From positions 1 to 64,000 of the forward strand of contig DATGJP010000074.1 of NCBI GenBank assembly GCA_035295125.1: a stretch of DNA of 64,000 nucleotides, given 5' to 3'. Positions 32,364 through 42,295 of the stretch are shown here, piece after piece. The DNA comes from JAICMB01 sp035295125. Lineage in GTDB: Bacteria > Acidobacteriota > Terriglobia > Bryobacterales > Bryobacteraceae. Below the pieces are notes generated by a model. The model was given only the letters and a program-made list of their open reading frames with translations, was not told where the DNA came from and did no database searches. Positions within the stretch are counted from its first letter, which is position 1. Every line of letters starts with the position of its first letter. A program made the translations under genes and the position numbers.

Positions 32364-35099
32364 GTGCTGGGACTCCTCAACGAAGCTTTCGCTCGCGTCC
32401 GTTCGCTCTTCCGGCGGGAAACACTCGACCGAGATCTGGAACAGGAGTTCGAATCGCATCTCGAGATGCTCACGGAGGACTACGTACGCCGCGGGTTGTC
32501 ACGGGACGAGGCACAACGCGCGGCGCGCTTGAAACTTGGCGGACTCGGGCCGCTTCGTGATTCACATCGCGAGGCTCGAGGAGTTCCCTTGCTCGATGAA
32601 TTCCGCCTGGATTTGCGGTTCGCATGGCGCACCGTGCGAAAGAATCCTGGTTTCACCGGCGTGGCGGTGCTTACACTGGCCATGGGCATTGGCATAAATA
32701 CCGCCGCGTTTACGATCTACAACGGCCTGGCCCTGCGGCCGATTCAAGCCCGCAATCCGGGCCGGCTGGTTCAAGTTTCGCGGGTCACCCGCGATCCGTT
32801 CTTCTCGTATCCGGATTACTTGTACTACCGCGATCACAATCGCTCGTTGGCCGGATTGGCCGTAATGGGGACGGGCACCTTGTCAGTGAGCGGTGCGGCG
32901 GCCTCGGAGGCACAGCCGAGCCCGGGCATTCTCGGCGTTGCGGGCCTGCGGTTGCCGCAGCCGCTGGCGGGAAGTTCCGAGCCGGTGAACGCCATCATTG
33001 TGTCCGGAAACTTCTTTCAGTTTTTGGGTGTCGGAGCCGCGTTAGGACGGACATTTCTTCCGGAGGAGGATGCGCCCGGCGCTCAGCCGGTGGTGTTGAT
33101 CAGCGAGAATTTTCGGCAGCGGCGCTTCAGCGCCGACGCGAACCTACTCGGCCAAAACCTGCGCCTGAACGGCTTCAACGTCACCATCGTCGGAGTCACT
33201 GCGCGTGATTTCACGGGTACCTATCCGCTGGTTCCGGACATATGGATCCCGGCGGCGCTCTACTACCGGTTGGCCGCCAGTCCTGGAAGTACGTTCGATC
33301 GGAACGCCGCGGATTTCCGGTTGTATGGGCGCTTGCGCGATGGAATCACAAGGCTGCGGGCCGAGGCCGAAATGGACGCCCTAGGAGCGCAGTTGCAAGC
33401 GGCGTTTCCACAAAGGCAGGAAGGCGAGCCGGACAGCCAGTCTGGCCGGCTGATCGTAGGCGAAGCCACGCGGGGCAGCCAGCCCGGCGGAAGCGAAGCC
33501 GCGCCGGCGATGTTCCTTCTCGGAGCGGTGGGATTGGTGCTGCTGATCGCCTGTGCTAACGTCTCGAGTCTCCTGATTGCGCGTTCTGCGAGCCGGCGCA
33601 GAGAAATCGCCGCCCGCTTATCGCTCGGCGCCAGCCGCGGCCGTCTGGTACGTCAGTTACTCACGGAAAATGCCGTCGTGAGCGCCATGGCCGGAGCTGT
33701 GGGCGTTCTCTTTTCGTGGTGGTGGTTGCGCACTCTCGTCGATCGAATCGCCGCGGCGCCCATTCCCAATCTGGGTATCGTGGCGCTCGACGTCTCGCCC
33801 GATTGGCGGATCCTCGCCTACGTCGTTGGAATCTCGATCATCGCCACGATGGGATTTGGCCTCGCCCCGGCGCTGCAGGCTTCCAGCCCCGATCTGAGTC
33901 AGGGATTGAAGGACCAGGCCACTGCATTCGGAGCGTCGGTGCGCAAGTCGCGACTCCGCGATCTGATGGTGGGCGCACAGGTCGCGGTCTGTCTTCTACT
34001 GCTGGTTGCAACCGGACTCCTGGCCCGATCCTCCGTTCGAGCCCTAGAGGTTGATCTGGGCTTTGACTTCCACAAGATTGTTTCGCTCGCGGCCGTATTT
34101 CCACCGTCAGCGTCTCCGGACCGAATTGCCGCCATGCGGGCCCGCCTGACGGAAAGACTGGCGGAACTGCCTGAAGTTCAACATGTCGCCGTTGCTTCTC
34201 ATCTGCCGCTGGCTCACTGCTGCCTGAAGCGCACCACGATTCCGCTTGACGGCCGCGCTTTCGAAGCGGTCTACACGCTCGTCACGCCAAACTATTTCGC
34301 CACAATGGGCATTCCCATCCTCCGTGGACGCAATTTCACGGAAGAGGAAACTCGTGATTCATCCGCGGTGATCGTTAGCGAGACGACGGCACGGCGCTTC
34401 TGGCCAGACAAAGACCCCATCGGCCGGCGGCTCGGCTCCAGGGTAATCATCGGAGTGGCGCGGGATGTCCGTAGCTTGCGGCTCGATCGGATCGACAGTA
34501 CCTGCCTTTACTATCCCGTGACCCGCGAATATGGCGGCGCGGGAACGAGCGGCCGGCCGGAAGCCGTCGTGATCCTAAAGGTCAGGACCGACCCCGCGGC
34601 GGCTATATCAGCGATAGAACGCGTAATATGGACCGGCCAGGGCGATCTCGAAATCGCCGTGAGCGATTCCCGCACCGCATTTAGCAGTCAAACGCCGTTT
34701 ATCGCCGCCCGAATCGGGGCGATCGCCTCAGCTATCATCGGTGCCCTGGGCCTGCTCATGGCCGCGGCGGGCATTCACGGAATCGTCGGCTTTGCGGTTA
34801 CGCAACGGACGCAGGAAATCGGCATCCGCATGGCCCTCGGCGCGCGAAGCGGCAATGTGCTCGCGCTCGTGTTGTCCGAAACGATGCGGCCCGTCATCAT
34901 CGGGCTCATCGTGGGTTTCGCACTTTCGGGAATCGCGTCCGTGGTGACATCACGATTTCTGTTTGGCCTGAGCCGGTTAGATCCGGCGCCGTTCGCCGCC
35001 GCCATCGCATTCCTGGCGGCCATAGGCCTCCTCGCGATCTACGTTCCGGCGCGCCGCGCTACCCGGGTCGATCCGATGATTGCGTTGCGTTACGAGTAG
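32364..35099 (+). CDS. ADOP (acidobacterial duplicated orphan permease), MacB/FtsX type
   Basis: The protein has 911 residues. A cytoplasmic N-terminal segment (DRDLEQEFESHLEMLTEDYV) precedes a first membrane helix (GFTGVAVLTLAMGIGINTAA). Two MacB periplasmic domains each carry an FtsX permease domain. VLLIACANVSSLLIARSASR starts the middle helices, and AITFxFx-type helices end with LLAIYVPARRATRVDPMIAL. There are eight predicted helices in total. No ATPase gene is adjacent, as is usual for this orphan family. It probably works with a distant MacB-type ATPase in efflux or envelope export. The GTG start follows AAGGAG. Confidence 0.92.
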   Translation: MLGLLNEAFARVRSLFRRETLDRDLEQEFESHLEMLTEDYVRRGLSRDEAQRAARLKLGGLGPLRDSHREARGVPLLDEFRLDLRFAWRTVRKNPGFTGVAVLTLAMGIGINTAAFTIYNGLALRPIQARNPGRLVQVSRVTRDPFFSYPDYLYYRDHNRSLAGLAVMGTGTLSVSGAAASEAQPSPGILGVAGLRLPQPLAGSSEPVNAIIVSGNFFQFLGVGAALGRTFLPEEDAPGAQPVVLISENFRQRRFSADANLLGQNLRLNGFNVTIVGVTARDFTGTYPLVPDIWIPAALYYRLAASPGSTFDRNAADFRLYGRLRDGITRLRAEAEMDALGAQLQAAFPQRQEGEPDSQSGRLIVGEATRGSQPGGSEAAPAMFLLGAVGLVLLIACANVSSLLIARSASRRREIAARLSLGASRGRLVRQLLTENAVVSAMAGAVGVLFSWWWLRTLVDRIAAAPIPNLGIVALDVSPDWRILAYVVGISIIATMGFGLAPALQASSPDLSQGLKDQATAFGASVRKSRLRDLMVGAQVAVCLLLLVATGLLARSSVRALEVDLGFDFHKIVSLAAVFPPSASPDRIAAMRARLTERLAELPEVQHVAVASHLPLAHCCLKRTTIPLDGRAFEAVYTLVTPNYFATMGIPILRGRNFTEEETRDSSAVIVSETTARRFWPDKDPIGRRLGSRVIIGVARDVRSLRLDRIDSTCLYYPVTREYGGAGTSGRPEAVVILKVRTDPAAAISAIERVIWTGQGDLEIAVSDSRTAFSSQTPFIAARIGAIASAIIGALGLLMAAAGIHGIVGFAVTQRTQEIGIRMALGARSGNVLALVLSETMRPVIIGLIVGFALSGIASVVTSRFLFGLSRLDPAPFAAAIAFLAAIGLLAIYVPARRATRVDPMIALRYE

Positions 35100-35101
35100 T
35101 A

Positions 35102-35710
35102 TTACTGAAAGAAGCGTTTGAACATTCGGGGCGAAAACTCGCCGGCCACGTTGAGCCCAATGCGCCCAGCGAAGCCGAGTCCGAACGCCATGGCGCCATC
35201 AGCGACTGAGGATCGGCTGGGCGGCTGCCAGGCGCGCGAAATAAATGCTGCTCCTGCTCCTCCGCTGATCGCTGAAAATGACACCCGGCGGCTCCCATCA
35301 TCGCGCCGGGCGACGAAAGCGCTCGTGACCGCATAGGCCAGCCGATGCCGCACTGATCCTTCGTTCAGCGGCAGAAAGCGATTGTCCTCATGCAATAAGG
35401 CTGCCGTGCCGTGCATGATCGTTTGACCAACGAACCGCTGGCCATAAGCGCTCGCGAAGCGTCGTCCGAAACCTGCGCTGCCCTCGCCCCACTCGTAAGG
35501 CCAATCGCCCGCTTGACCGATGGCCGCTACCGCGGCTGAATCGACGAACGCGTTCACTCCCACAATTCCCGACAGATACGCGTCGAAGCGTTCGTGAGAA
35601 GTGAGCGGGGTGTAATTCTGCGTGGATGGCGGCGTGTATACCGTCGTTTGCGCCCCAAGAGGGAGTGCTGGAATCAAAAGAAGGAGGAGCGCGAGCCGGG
35701 AACCGTTCAC
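35102..35710 (-). CDS. secreted, outer-membrane-like protein of unknown function
   Basis: The protein has 202 residues. The signal peptide is LALLLLLIPALPLGAQ; the start is a GTG. The mature part contains HERFDAYLSGIVGVNAFVDS, WPYEWGEGSAGFGRRFASAY, IMHGTAALLHEDNRFLPL and a Gly-rich end with FGLGFAGRIGLNVAGEF and a terminal Phe pair (FKRFFQ). Alternating small and aromatic residues near the end fit beta strands of a small barrel. It is convergent with the ADOP gene, two bases apart. The family recurs in Acidobacteria but has no known role. Confidence 0.65.
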   Translation of the reverse strand: MNGSRLALLLLLIPALPLGAQTTVYTPPSTQNYTPLTSHERFDAYLSGIVGVNAFVDSAAVAAIGQAGDWPYEWGEGSAGFGRRFASAYGQRFVGQTIMHGTAALLHEDNRFLPLNEGSVRHRLAYAVTSAFVARRDDGSRRVSFSAISGGAGAAFISRAWQPPSRSSVADGAMAFGLGFAGRIGLNVAGEFSPRMFKRFFQ

Positions 35711-35783
35711 ATACCTTAGATGCCTTTAACGTATGAAACATCACATTCTTTGCGCTCCTCCGGCTACCGGCTAAAATGAACCA

Positions 35784-37418
35784 TTGGCTTCTTCCAGCGC
35801 GCAGGCACATCAACTCGCCACTCCCGGTCTCCACAATCTGACCACGCGTCAGTTATTGGGCACGCTTACCGGACTTCTGCTCACTCTGCTTCTCGCCGCC
35901 CTCGATCAGACAATTGTGGGCACTGCCATGCCCCGCATCATTGCCGAACTGAACGGCTTTGACCGCTATCCCTGGGTGACCACCGCGTATCTGCTGACGT
36001 CGACAATCTCAGTTCCGATCTTCGCGAAGTTGTCCGACATGTGGGGCCGCAAGTGGTTTTTTCTGAGCGGTTCAGTGCTGTTCGTGCTTGCGTCCGCTTT
36101 ATGCGGCGCCGCGGGCAAGGTCGGTTGGATGTACGGCGACGGCATGACGCAGTTGATTATCTTCCGCGGCTTGCAGGGAGTGGGAGCGGGCATCATTGTC
36201 GGTTTGCTGTTCACGATTATTGGCGATATCTTCGCGCCCGCTGAACGAGCACGCTACCAGGGCCTGTTTGCCGCGGTGTGGGGACTTGCGTCGATCTTTG
36301 GCCCGACGCTCGGCGGCTGGATCACCGATCATTTCTCCTGGCGATGGGTGTTCTACGTAAACCTGCCGGTGGGCGCCTTGGCCATCGGCGCCATTCTGGT
36401 CGAGTTTCCTTACTTCCGTCCGCACGGGGTTCGCCGCTCGATCGATTGGGTGGGCGTCGGGGCGCTCATGGCCTGCCTGGTACCGCTCCTGCTGGCGCTC
36501 ACCTGGGTCAGCGATTACGGCTGGACATCCCCGCGCGTTCTGTGGCTCTTAGGCGTTGCGGCTGCCATGCTCGTTGCGTTCCTGTTTGCCGAATCCCGCG
36601 CTTCCGAGCCGCTGCTGCCGCTCTGGTTGTTTCGTGAGCCGGTGATTGCCGTTTCCTCGGTTGCCATATTCCTGTTGGGCGTCGGGATGTTCGGAGTGAT
36701 TCTCTACGTTCCCCTGTTCATGCAAGGCGTACTGGGCGTCACCGCGACCCGTTCAGGTTCCCTGCTGACACCGCTCCTGATGGCCGCGGTAGTAAGCAGC
36801 GTCGCCGCGGGGCAGATCATAGCGCGGACGGGGCGCTACCGTTGGGTGGCGGTCGGCGGAGCTGCGATTGCCGCCGTGGGAATGTATCTCCTCGCGATCA
36901 TGAACGCGAGCACGACGGAAGCGCAAGTCATCTGGTACATGATCATTGCCGGAGTCGGAATCGGGATCCTGCAGCCCATATACACGCTCGCGGTGCAGAA
37001 CGTTTCCCCGCCGCAGCACATGGGGGCGGCGACGGCTTCGACACAGTTCTTCAGGTCGATCGGCAGCACTGTCGGGGTCGCGGTGTTCGGCTCCGTTCTC
37101 CTGAGTTTGTATCACCGCGAATTCCAGGCCAATCTCCCGAAAGGCACTCCGCCGCGTGCTCTCGTTCCTTTTCAGAATCCATTACAGCTTGTGCAGATCC
37201 GTTCGCTTCTCGAGAAGTCATTCGGGCGTTATCCCGGCGGCACCGATCTTCTGCACAAACTTCTGCATAACGTTCGCGACGCCCTGGTCGTCGGTCTGCA
37301 CGAGATATTTCTCATTGGCGCGATCCTGATGACCGTTTCGGTAATCGTGAACCTTATGCTCCGCGAAGTGCCTTTGCGCAAGAAGCACCCGGGCGCCGCA
37401 TCAATTCCGGAAGGATAA
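35784..37418 (+). CDS. DHA2-family MFS multidrug exporter (EmrB/QacA type)
   Basis: The protein has 544 residues with 14 predicted membrane helices. Helix 1 reads LLLTLLLAALDQTIVGTAMP, the DHA2 motif D1 (LDxTIVxxAxP). Loop 2-3 has KLSDMWGRKWFF, and motif C in helix 5 lies within ASIFGPTLGGWITDHFSWRW. It is a proton-driven drug or metabolite exporter of the inner membrane. No EmrA-type adaptor is adjacent. The start is a TTG at 35784 with a weak ribosome site. The next gene starts three bases downstream of the stop. Confidence 0.92.
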   Translation: MASSSAQAHQLATPGLHNLTTRQLLGTLTGLLLTLLLAALDQTIVGTAMPRIIAELNGFDRYPWVTTAYLLTSTISVPIFAKLSDMWGRKWFFLSGSVLFVLASALCGAAGKVGWMYGDGMTQLIIFRGLQGVGAGIIVGLLFTIIGDIFAPAERARYQGLFAAVWGLASIFGPTLGGWITDHFSWRWVFYVNLPVGALAIGAILVEFPYFRPHGVRRSIDWVGVGALMACLVPLLLALTWVSDYGWTSPRVLWLLGVAAAMLVAFLFAESRASEPLLPLWLFREPVIAVSSVAIFLLGVGMFGVILYVPLFMQGVLGVTATRSGSLLTPLLMAAVVSSVAAGQIIARTGRYRWVAVGGAAIAAVGMYLLAIMNASTTEAQVIWYMIIAGVGIGILQPIYTLAVQNVSPPQHMGAATASTQFFRSIGSTVGVAVFGSVLLSLYHREFQANLPKGTPPRALVPFQNPLQLVQIRSLLEKSFGRYPGGTDLLHKLLHNVRDALVVGLHEIFLIGAILMTVSVIVNLMLREVPLRKKHPGAASIPEG

Positions 37419-37421
37419 GAG

Positions 37422-38180
37422 TTGGTCGACATCCACAGTCACGTGCTGCCCGGTCTGGATGACGGGGCACAGACCCTTGAGGAAACACTCACAATGCTGC
37501 GCATGGCCGAGGGCGCCGGAACCACGGACATCGTAGCCACGCCGCATGCGAATTCGATGTTCCATTTCGATCGCGCGCGCATCGACGCGTTGGTGGCCGA
37601 AGTGCGGCTGTCGTACACGGGCAGCCTGCGGATTCACGTCGGGTGCGACTTTCATCTGTCGTTCGAAAACGTTCAGGCTGCGTTACAGGACCCGACGCCG
37701 TTTACGATCAATCGCGGGCCTTACCTGCTCGTGGAGTTCGCCGATATCGTGATGCCGAATTCCGGCGAGATTTTACAGCGCCTCGTGGAGAGCGGTTTGC
37801 ATCCCATCATCACTCATCCTGAGCGGAATGGGATGCTTCAGGAGCACCTCGACTGGCTGGAGCGATGGGTGGAGGAGGGATCGTTCGTCCAGGTGACGGC
37901 CCACTCTTTTCTCGGTCTGTTCGGATCGCGAGCCAAACGGTCGAGTTGGACGATGGCGCAGAAAGGCCTGGTCCATTTCGTAGCCAGTGACGCGCACGAT
38001 GTCGAGCGCCGCACGACCCGGCTGGACGAGGCTTATGCCGCGGTTAAGGAACGCATGGGGGAGAAAGAGGCGCGCAGGCTTTTTGTCGATAATCCCGGAG
38101 CGGCTGTGTCCGGTTTCCCTCTCGACGCGATTGACGGTTCGGGTACGCGAAAGCGCAAGTGGTTCGGCCTGTTTGGCTGA
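37422..38180 (+). CDS. PHP-type tyrosine-protein phosphatase, CpsB/YwqE family
   Basis: The protein has 252 residues in the PHP fold with three metal ions. Metal-binding motifs are DIHSHVLPGLDDG at the N-terminus, VATPHANSMF, the mid ligand Glu in YLLVEFAD, IITHPERN, and HFVASDAHDVERR near the C-terminus. CpsB-like enzymes dephosphorylate bacterial tyrosine kinases that control capsule or exopolysaccharide export. No kinase or Wzx/Wzy gene is adjacent, so the partner is elsewhere. The TTG start at 37422 is three bases after the exporter stop; co-transcription is likely though functionally unexplained. Confidence 0.9.
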   Translation: MVDIHSHVLPGLDDGAQTLEETLTMLRMAEGAGTTDIVATPHANSMFHFDRARIDALVAEVRLSYTGSLRIHVGCDFHLSFENVQAALQDPTPFTINRGPYLLVEFADIVMPNSGEILQRLVESGLHPIITHPERNGMLQEHLDWLERWVEEGSFVQVTAHSFLGLFGSRAKRSSWTMAQKGLVHFVASDAHDVERRTTRLDEAYAAVKERMGEKEARRLFVDNPGAAVSGFPLDAIDGSGTRKRKWFGLFG

Positions 38181-38213
38181 GTTCGTCGCCTGCGCCGCCC
38201 TTCCACAGCATCT

Positions 38214-38252
38214 CAGTAAAAAGAATGGCGCGACGCTTTCGCGCCGCGCCAT
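38214..38252 (-). terminator. intrinsic terminator of the Oar-like receptor gene
   Basis: ATGGCGCG (38225-38232) pairs with CGCGCCAT (38245-38252), and an inner CGC/GCG closes a TTTC loop after one mismatch. On the minus strand the hairpin is followed by TTCTTTTTACTG. It lies 22 bases beyond the receptor stop codon and probably also stops the converging phosphatase transcript. Confidence 0.85.
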
Positions 38253-38274
38253 CCCACCCTGATTCTGACTAACC

Positions 38275-41200
38275 TCAGAAAGTAAATCGCGCCGCCAATT
38301 GGATATTGCGGCGATCCGCCGTACCGCCTGTGCAGCCCTTGCACGCCTGGACTACATTCGTGCCGCTCAGATCGATACTGTTAGCCTCGACATACATGTT
38401 CGCGTGGTTGAAGAGGTTGTACGCTTCACCACGAAGCTGCATCCTGAACCGCTCGCCGAACCGGAAGCTCTTGTAAAGGCCCATGTCGAGTTCATAGAAT
38501 CCCGGCGCGCGGAACGCGTTGCGGCTCGACATATCGGCCGGATACGGAGGCAGGTCTGACCAGAAGTACTTCGGATTCGTGAAGTGATCGATGATCGACG
38601 GTTGAATCGTCAGAAAATCGAATTGATTTGTTTGGCCCGCACTAGGCGATGGATTTCCGTTGGCAGCCGTTGTCACCGGAGCGGTGAACGCGGCCATCGT
38701 GCAGAAATTATAGGCGTTCGTGCAATCGAACAACGTGTACGGCGAGCCGGATCGCATCGTCAGGATTGGCGCTATGCTCCAGCCGCCGAAAATCTGCGCT
38801 TTGAGGTTGTGCCCCGTTTTATAAGCCGGGATGTCCCAAATGGCGCTGACGACGGCGCGGTGTCGGATATCGAAATCGGCGTTGCCCTTCGTGACATTCG
38901 GATTGAACGGATCGAGCAGCCCGGTTTCCTGAGTTCCCCAGTTGTTGGAGAACGCGTCCGCATCGCTAAAGCTTGAGCTGAGGTTATCAATCGCGTGGGA
39001 CCACGTGTAGTTAAACGTCAGGTTGAGCCCGCTGTTCTTGATGTTGTCCACTCGCGTACGCAGATTGAGGGCGTTGTAGTTGGACCAAGCGTTGTTTCCA
39101 CGGACATTAATGCCGCTGTATTTGGAGTTCAGAACCGCGGTGCAATTCTCGGCATCGTAGCTGCAGGGAATCCCCAAATACACGTTGCCGTATCCATAGC
39201 GGTTGTCGACCGAGATGTCGTACAGGTCAACTCCTCTGGAGCCGCTGTAGTCGGCGCCGACCAGCAGACCGTTCAGGATCCGGCGTTCCAGCGAGACGCT
39301 CCAGAAATGTGCGCGGGCGGTCTTAATGTTCTGAATGGGAACACGTAGCGTCGCAGCCGGAAGCGTGATGGTGCCGCTGCCACTGGCAAACGGGCCGAGG
39401 TTGGCTACCGAAATGGGCAGCGTACCCGGCCAGTTGGACGTGCCCGCCGTGATGCTTACGGTTTCATAGTTGGGCGGATTCTGAATGGCATTGAACGTCA
39501 CGTTTCCGAAATTGCGTTCGTAGCCGATGCCATAGCCGCCGCGGATGGAGGTCTTGCCATCGCCGAACACATCCCAGGCAGCGCCGATGCGTGGCGCAAA
39601 GTTGTTATAAGTGGGAGCCCAGAAGCCACCGACGGAAGAACTCAGCACCGGTTGGGCAACACCCTTGGAGATGCCAATCGGTGTGCCGATCGAGCCGTCC
39701 GGCATGAAGTAGTTGGAATCCAGCTTGGGGTCTTTATTATGCTGGACACCGTAGTACTCCCATCGCAGCCCGAGGTTCATGGTCAATCGCGGTGTCACTC
39801 TCCAGGCATCCTGGACGTAGAGCGCGGACTCACGGTAACGGAAGCTGCGGCTGAAGTTCGGCTGGCCAACCGGCAAATTGACTTGTTCGCCGGGGTAGTG
39901 GCCCTGCGGATTGATGGCAGCCTGGTAGCGATACAGATTCCCGGTCATGAAATTGTCTACCGCCGAGCCAAGTTTTCCGCTGCTGAGATACTCGCCCGCT
40001 GTCTCATAGGCGCCGAACGTGCGGTTGTCGCGCATGTATTCGAAGCTGCCGCCGAAGCGGATACTATGTTTGCCTCGCGTATAGTTCATGTCCTGATAAA
40101 GCTGCACGAAGTTCTGCGGCCCGCCGAACGGAATTCCGTTACCCGGCGTGTTGGGATCAAAGCCAGGGTAGTTGATGTAGTATCCCAGCAACTGTCCCGC
40201 ACCGGTCGGGGTCGTATACAGGGTCGGAACAGGGCCATAGGTATCGGAGAACGGCTGTTGTTGATTCAACCGGTTGAATACAACCTTGGATTGCGAGACC
40301 CAGCGAGGACTGAACGTGTGGATGATTGAGAACAGCGCGTTGTTGTTGAAATCCGTCTCACCCGTGTTGTAGCCTGCATACGGGCTCGACGAGATGATGC
40401 CGTTGAAAAACAACTCGCTCTGCAAGGCATAACGTCCGTAAAGCTGAGTTTTATCGCTGAGGTTGTAATCTACGCGCGCCACGGTTTGATACTGATTCTG
40501 GGGCGAACCGCCACCGGCATCTCCGGGTGCAGCGTAACCCGTCAGATCGTAGACCGGCATGTTGGGATTCAAAGCGAGACACTTCGGCGACGTTCCGCAC
40601 AGGTTGGTTCCTTGTGCCGTGAGTTGGTTGATGCTGTAAGTCTTCAAAACCGACGATCCGGAAGCCAGTTTGCCGTAGGTGCTGAAGAACTGTTGTGTGT
40701 TGGCGGCGGATTGAGAAATCAACCAGGGATCCGGAGTCATCACAAAGGTCTCGGCTGTACTGCGTACGCGGATCCATTCGGTGCTGTTGAAGAAGAACAG
40801 TTTGTCCTTCTTCACCGGTCCGCCAACGGAGTAGCCGAACTGGTTGCGGTCGAAGACAGACTTGGGAACACCTTGCGCGTTGTTCTGAAAGCTATTGGAC
40901 GAGAGCGCCGAAACGCGGTTGAACTCGTAACCCGAGCCGTGGAACCCGTTGGTACCTGATTTCGTGACGACGTTGACAACGCCGCCGGCGGCGCGTCCGA
41001 ACTCAGCCGTGAAGTTGTTCGTAAGAATGCTGAATTCCTGAATAGAATCAAGGGGCACAGCCTGTCCGACGCTGGCGGTGAATTCGTCATTATTAGCAGC
41101 GCCATCGAGCAATACGTTTGTGCTGGATTCGCGCTGACCGTTGATTGCAAACCCCGCGCCTCGTCCGCCGGCACCGGCATCCGAAACGTTGCCCGATATC

Positions 41201-41691
41201 GCTACCAGCGCGTAAGCGTTCCGCGTGAGGGTCGGAAGTTCGCGGACCTGTGTCTCACTAACGTTGGTTGATAGTGTCTGGCTCTCAGTGTTGACCTGCA
41301 CTGCGCTCTCGGCGACTTCTATCGTTGTCGTCGTGCCACCGACCTTGAGCTGCGCATCGAGGGTCGCCTTGGCGCCGACGGTAACCTCGACTCGCTGCCT
41401 TGCGGAGGTGAAGCTTGCCGCAGTGAATGTCACTTCATACGTGGCCGGATTGAGATTGGTAATCGTATACGCCCCACCGGCACCCGTCACGGTCGTTCGC
41501 GTTGCTCCAGTCGCCGTGTTGACGGCCGTTACGGTTGCGTTTGGAATTGCCGCGCCGGACTGGTCCAGGACCGTTCCGGAAATCTGGCCTGTTTCAGCCT
41601 GCGCCCACACCACCGCAGTCGCCAATACCAAGCCAACGAAGCACGCTAGCAGCTTGTACCACGTCTTCCTGCTACCAACTAGCAAGTGCAT
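38275..41691 (-). CDS. TonB-dependent receptor, Oar-like, with carboxypeptidase regulatory domain
   Basis: The protein has 1138 residues. A signal segment (LLACFVGLVLATAVVWAQAE) is followed by a CarboxypepD-regulatory beta-sandwich at about residues 35-115 (GQISGTVLDQSGAAIPNATV). A plug domain follows from about residue 130 (VRELPTLTRNAYALVAISGN). The barrel contains many aromatic strands and ends in FTF after RNIQLAARF. Such receptors import plant polymers or secrete proteins in Acidobacteria. AAGGAG lies about 12 bases before the ATG. The neighbours do not identify the ligand. Confidence 0.93.
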   Translation of the reverse strand: MHLLVGSRKTWYKLLACFVGLVLATAVVWAQAETGQISGTVLDQSGAAIPNATVTAVNTATGATRTTVTGAGGAYTITNLNPATYEVTFTAASFTSARQRVEVTVGAKATLDAQLKVGGTTTTIEVAESAVQVNTESQTLSTNVSETQVRELPTLTRNAYALVAISGNVSDAGAGGRGAGFAINGQRESSTNVLLDGAANNDEFTASVGQAVPLDSIQEFSILTNNFTAEFGRAAGGVVNVVTKSGTNGFHGSGYEFNRVSALSSNSFQNNAQGVPKSVFDRNQFGYSVGGPVKKDKLFFFNSTEWIRVRSTAETFVMTPDPWLISQSAANTQQFFSTYGKLASGSSVLKTYSINQLTAQGTNLCGTSPKCLALNPNMPVYDLTGYAAPGDAGGGSPQNQYQTVARVDYNLSDKTQLYGRYALQSELFFNGIISSSPYAGYNTGETDFNNNALFSIIHTFSPRWVSQSKVVFNRLNQQQPFSDTYGPVPTLYTTPTGAGQLLGYYINYPGFDPNTPGNGIPFGGPQNFVQLYQDMNYTRGKHSIRFGGSFEYMRDNRTFGAYETAGEYLSSGKLGSAVDNFMTGNLYRYQAAINPQGHYPGEQVNLPVGQPNFSRSFRYRESALYVQDAWRVTPRLTMNLGLRWEYYGVQHNKDPKLDSNYFMPDGSIGTPIGISKGVAQPVLSSSVGGFWAPTYNNFAPRIGAAWDVFGDGKTSIRGGYGIGYERNFGNVTFNAIQNPPNYETVSITAGTSNWPGTLPISVANLGPFASGSGTITLPAATLRVPIQNIKTARAHFWSVSLERRILNGLLVGADYSGSRGVDLYDISVDNRYGYGNVYLGIPCSYDAENCTAVLNSKYSGINVRGNNAWSNYNALNLRTRVDNIKNSGLNLTFNYTWSHAIDNLSSSFSDADAFSNNWGTQETGLLDPFNPNVTKGNADFDIRHRAVVSAIWDIPAYKTGHNLKAQIFGGWSIAPILTMRSGSPYTLFDCTNAYNFCTMAAFTAPVTTAANGNPSPSAGQTNQFDFLTIQPSIIDHFTNPKYFWSDLPPYPADMSSRNAFRAPGFYELDMGLYKSFRFGERFRMQLRGEAYNLFNHANMYVEANSIDLSGTNVVQACKGCTGGTADRRNIQLAARFTF

Positions 41692-42295
41692 ATGATTCCA
41701 GACTCCTTTCGAGAGGCTGTTCTATGAACCTCGGGCGGAGCGTTCTCTGAAACTCGACCGTTTTGGAGTCTGCGGGGGACTTAGCTTCCCGGCGCATGGC
41801 CGTCTGCCGCTTCCCGATCTCAGCAAGGGAGAGAAATTTCCCATGCAGAGCACAACCAGCCACGGCGCCACTGCACTTAGATACAGTTCCGAGTGTAGTT
41901 ATCGACGCCTATGCCGACGTATGCCCGAGAGTTAGCAGGTTTCCTTCCAAAGGGTAATTTGGTCTAGAGACTAGGATTATGCCGCCAACCGAGGCTCACA
42001 TCTCCCGAAGTTGGTAGTCTTGAGCGCGTTTACTACGGAAACCAGAATAAGTGAGGTGTGCGCTTTCGCTCGACTCGCATGTTGAAGCACACACCTCCAC
42101 TCTAGGCTGCTGATCAATGACTTACCGTCGAATCGGGGTGACCGGATTGAGCGAAAACCCGCACGGCTTTGGACGCACTGGGCAAATCACCCCAATTGCG
42201 GCGCTTATCGGCTCATAAGTAACTGAAATCACTTGGGCGAAGAAACATGACCTGTTGGACACCCACTTGCACGTGCTGTTATCTCGGATTGAGCT
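41692..42295. other. 604-bp intergenic region between divergent operons
   Basis: No convincing gene is present. The region must hold promoters for the receptor (minus) and for the acyl-CoA hydrolase operon (plus). An AT-richer stretch near 41955-41980 contains GGTCTAGAGACT. An imperfect inverted repeat lies at 42053-42097. The length and low coding potential would also suit a small RNA, but I cannot show one. Confidence 0.4.
42053..42097. promoter_or_regulatory. 13-bp imperfect inverted repeat
   Basis: GAGGTGTGCGCTT at 42053-42065 and AAGCACACACCTC at 42085-42097 pair at 12 of 13 positions around a 19-base centre. It lies about 200 bases before the acyl-CoA hydrolase start. It could be an operator for the operon or a structured leader. 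There is no T-run beyond it. Confidence 0.4.

Noticed and set aside
39652..40329. Plus-strand open frame opposite the Oar-like receptor
   Set aside because: The minus frame is a continuous 1138-residue receptor; the plus frame shows no motif and begins mid-barrel.
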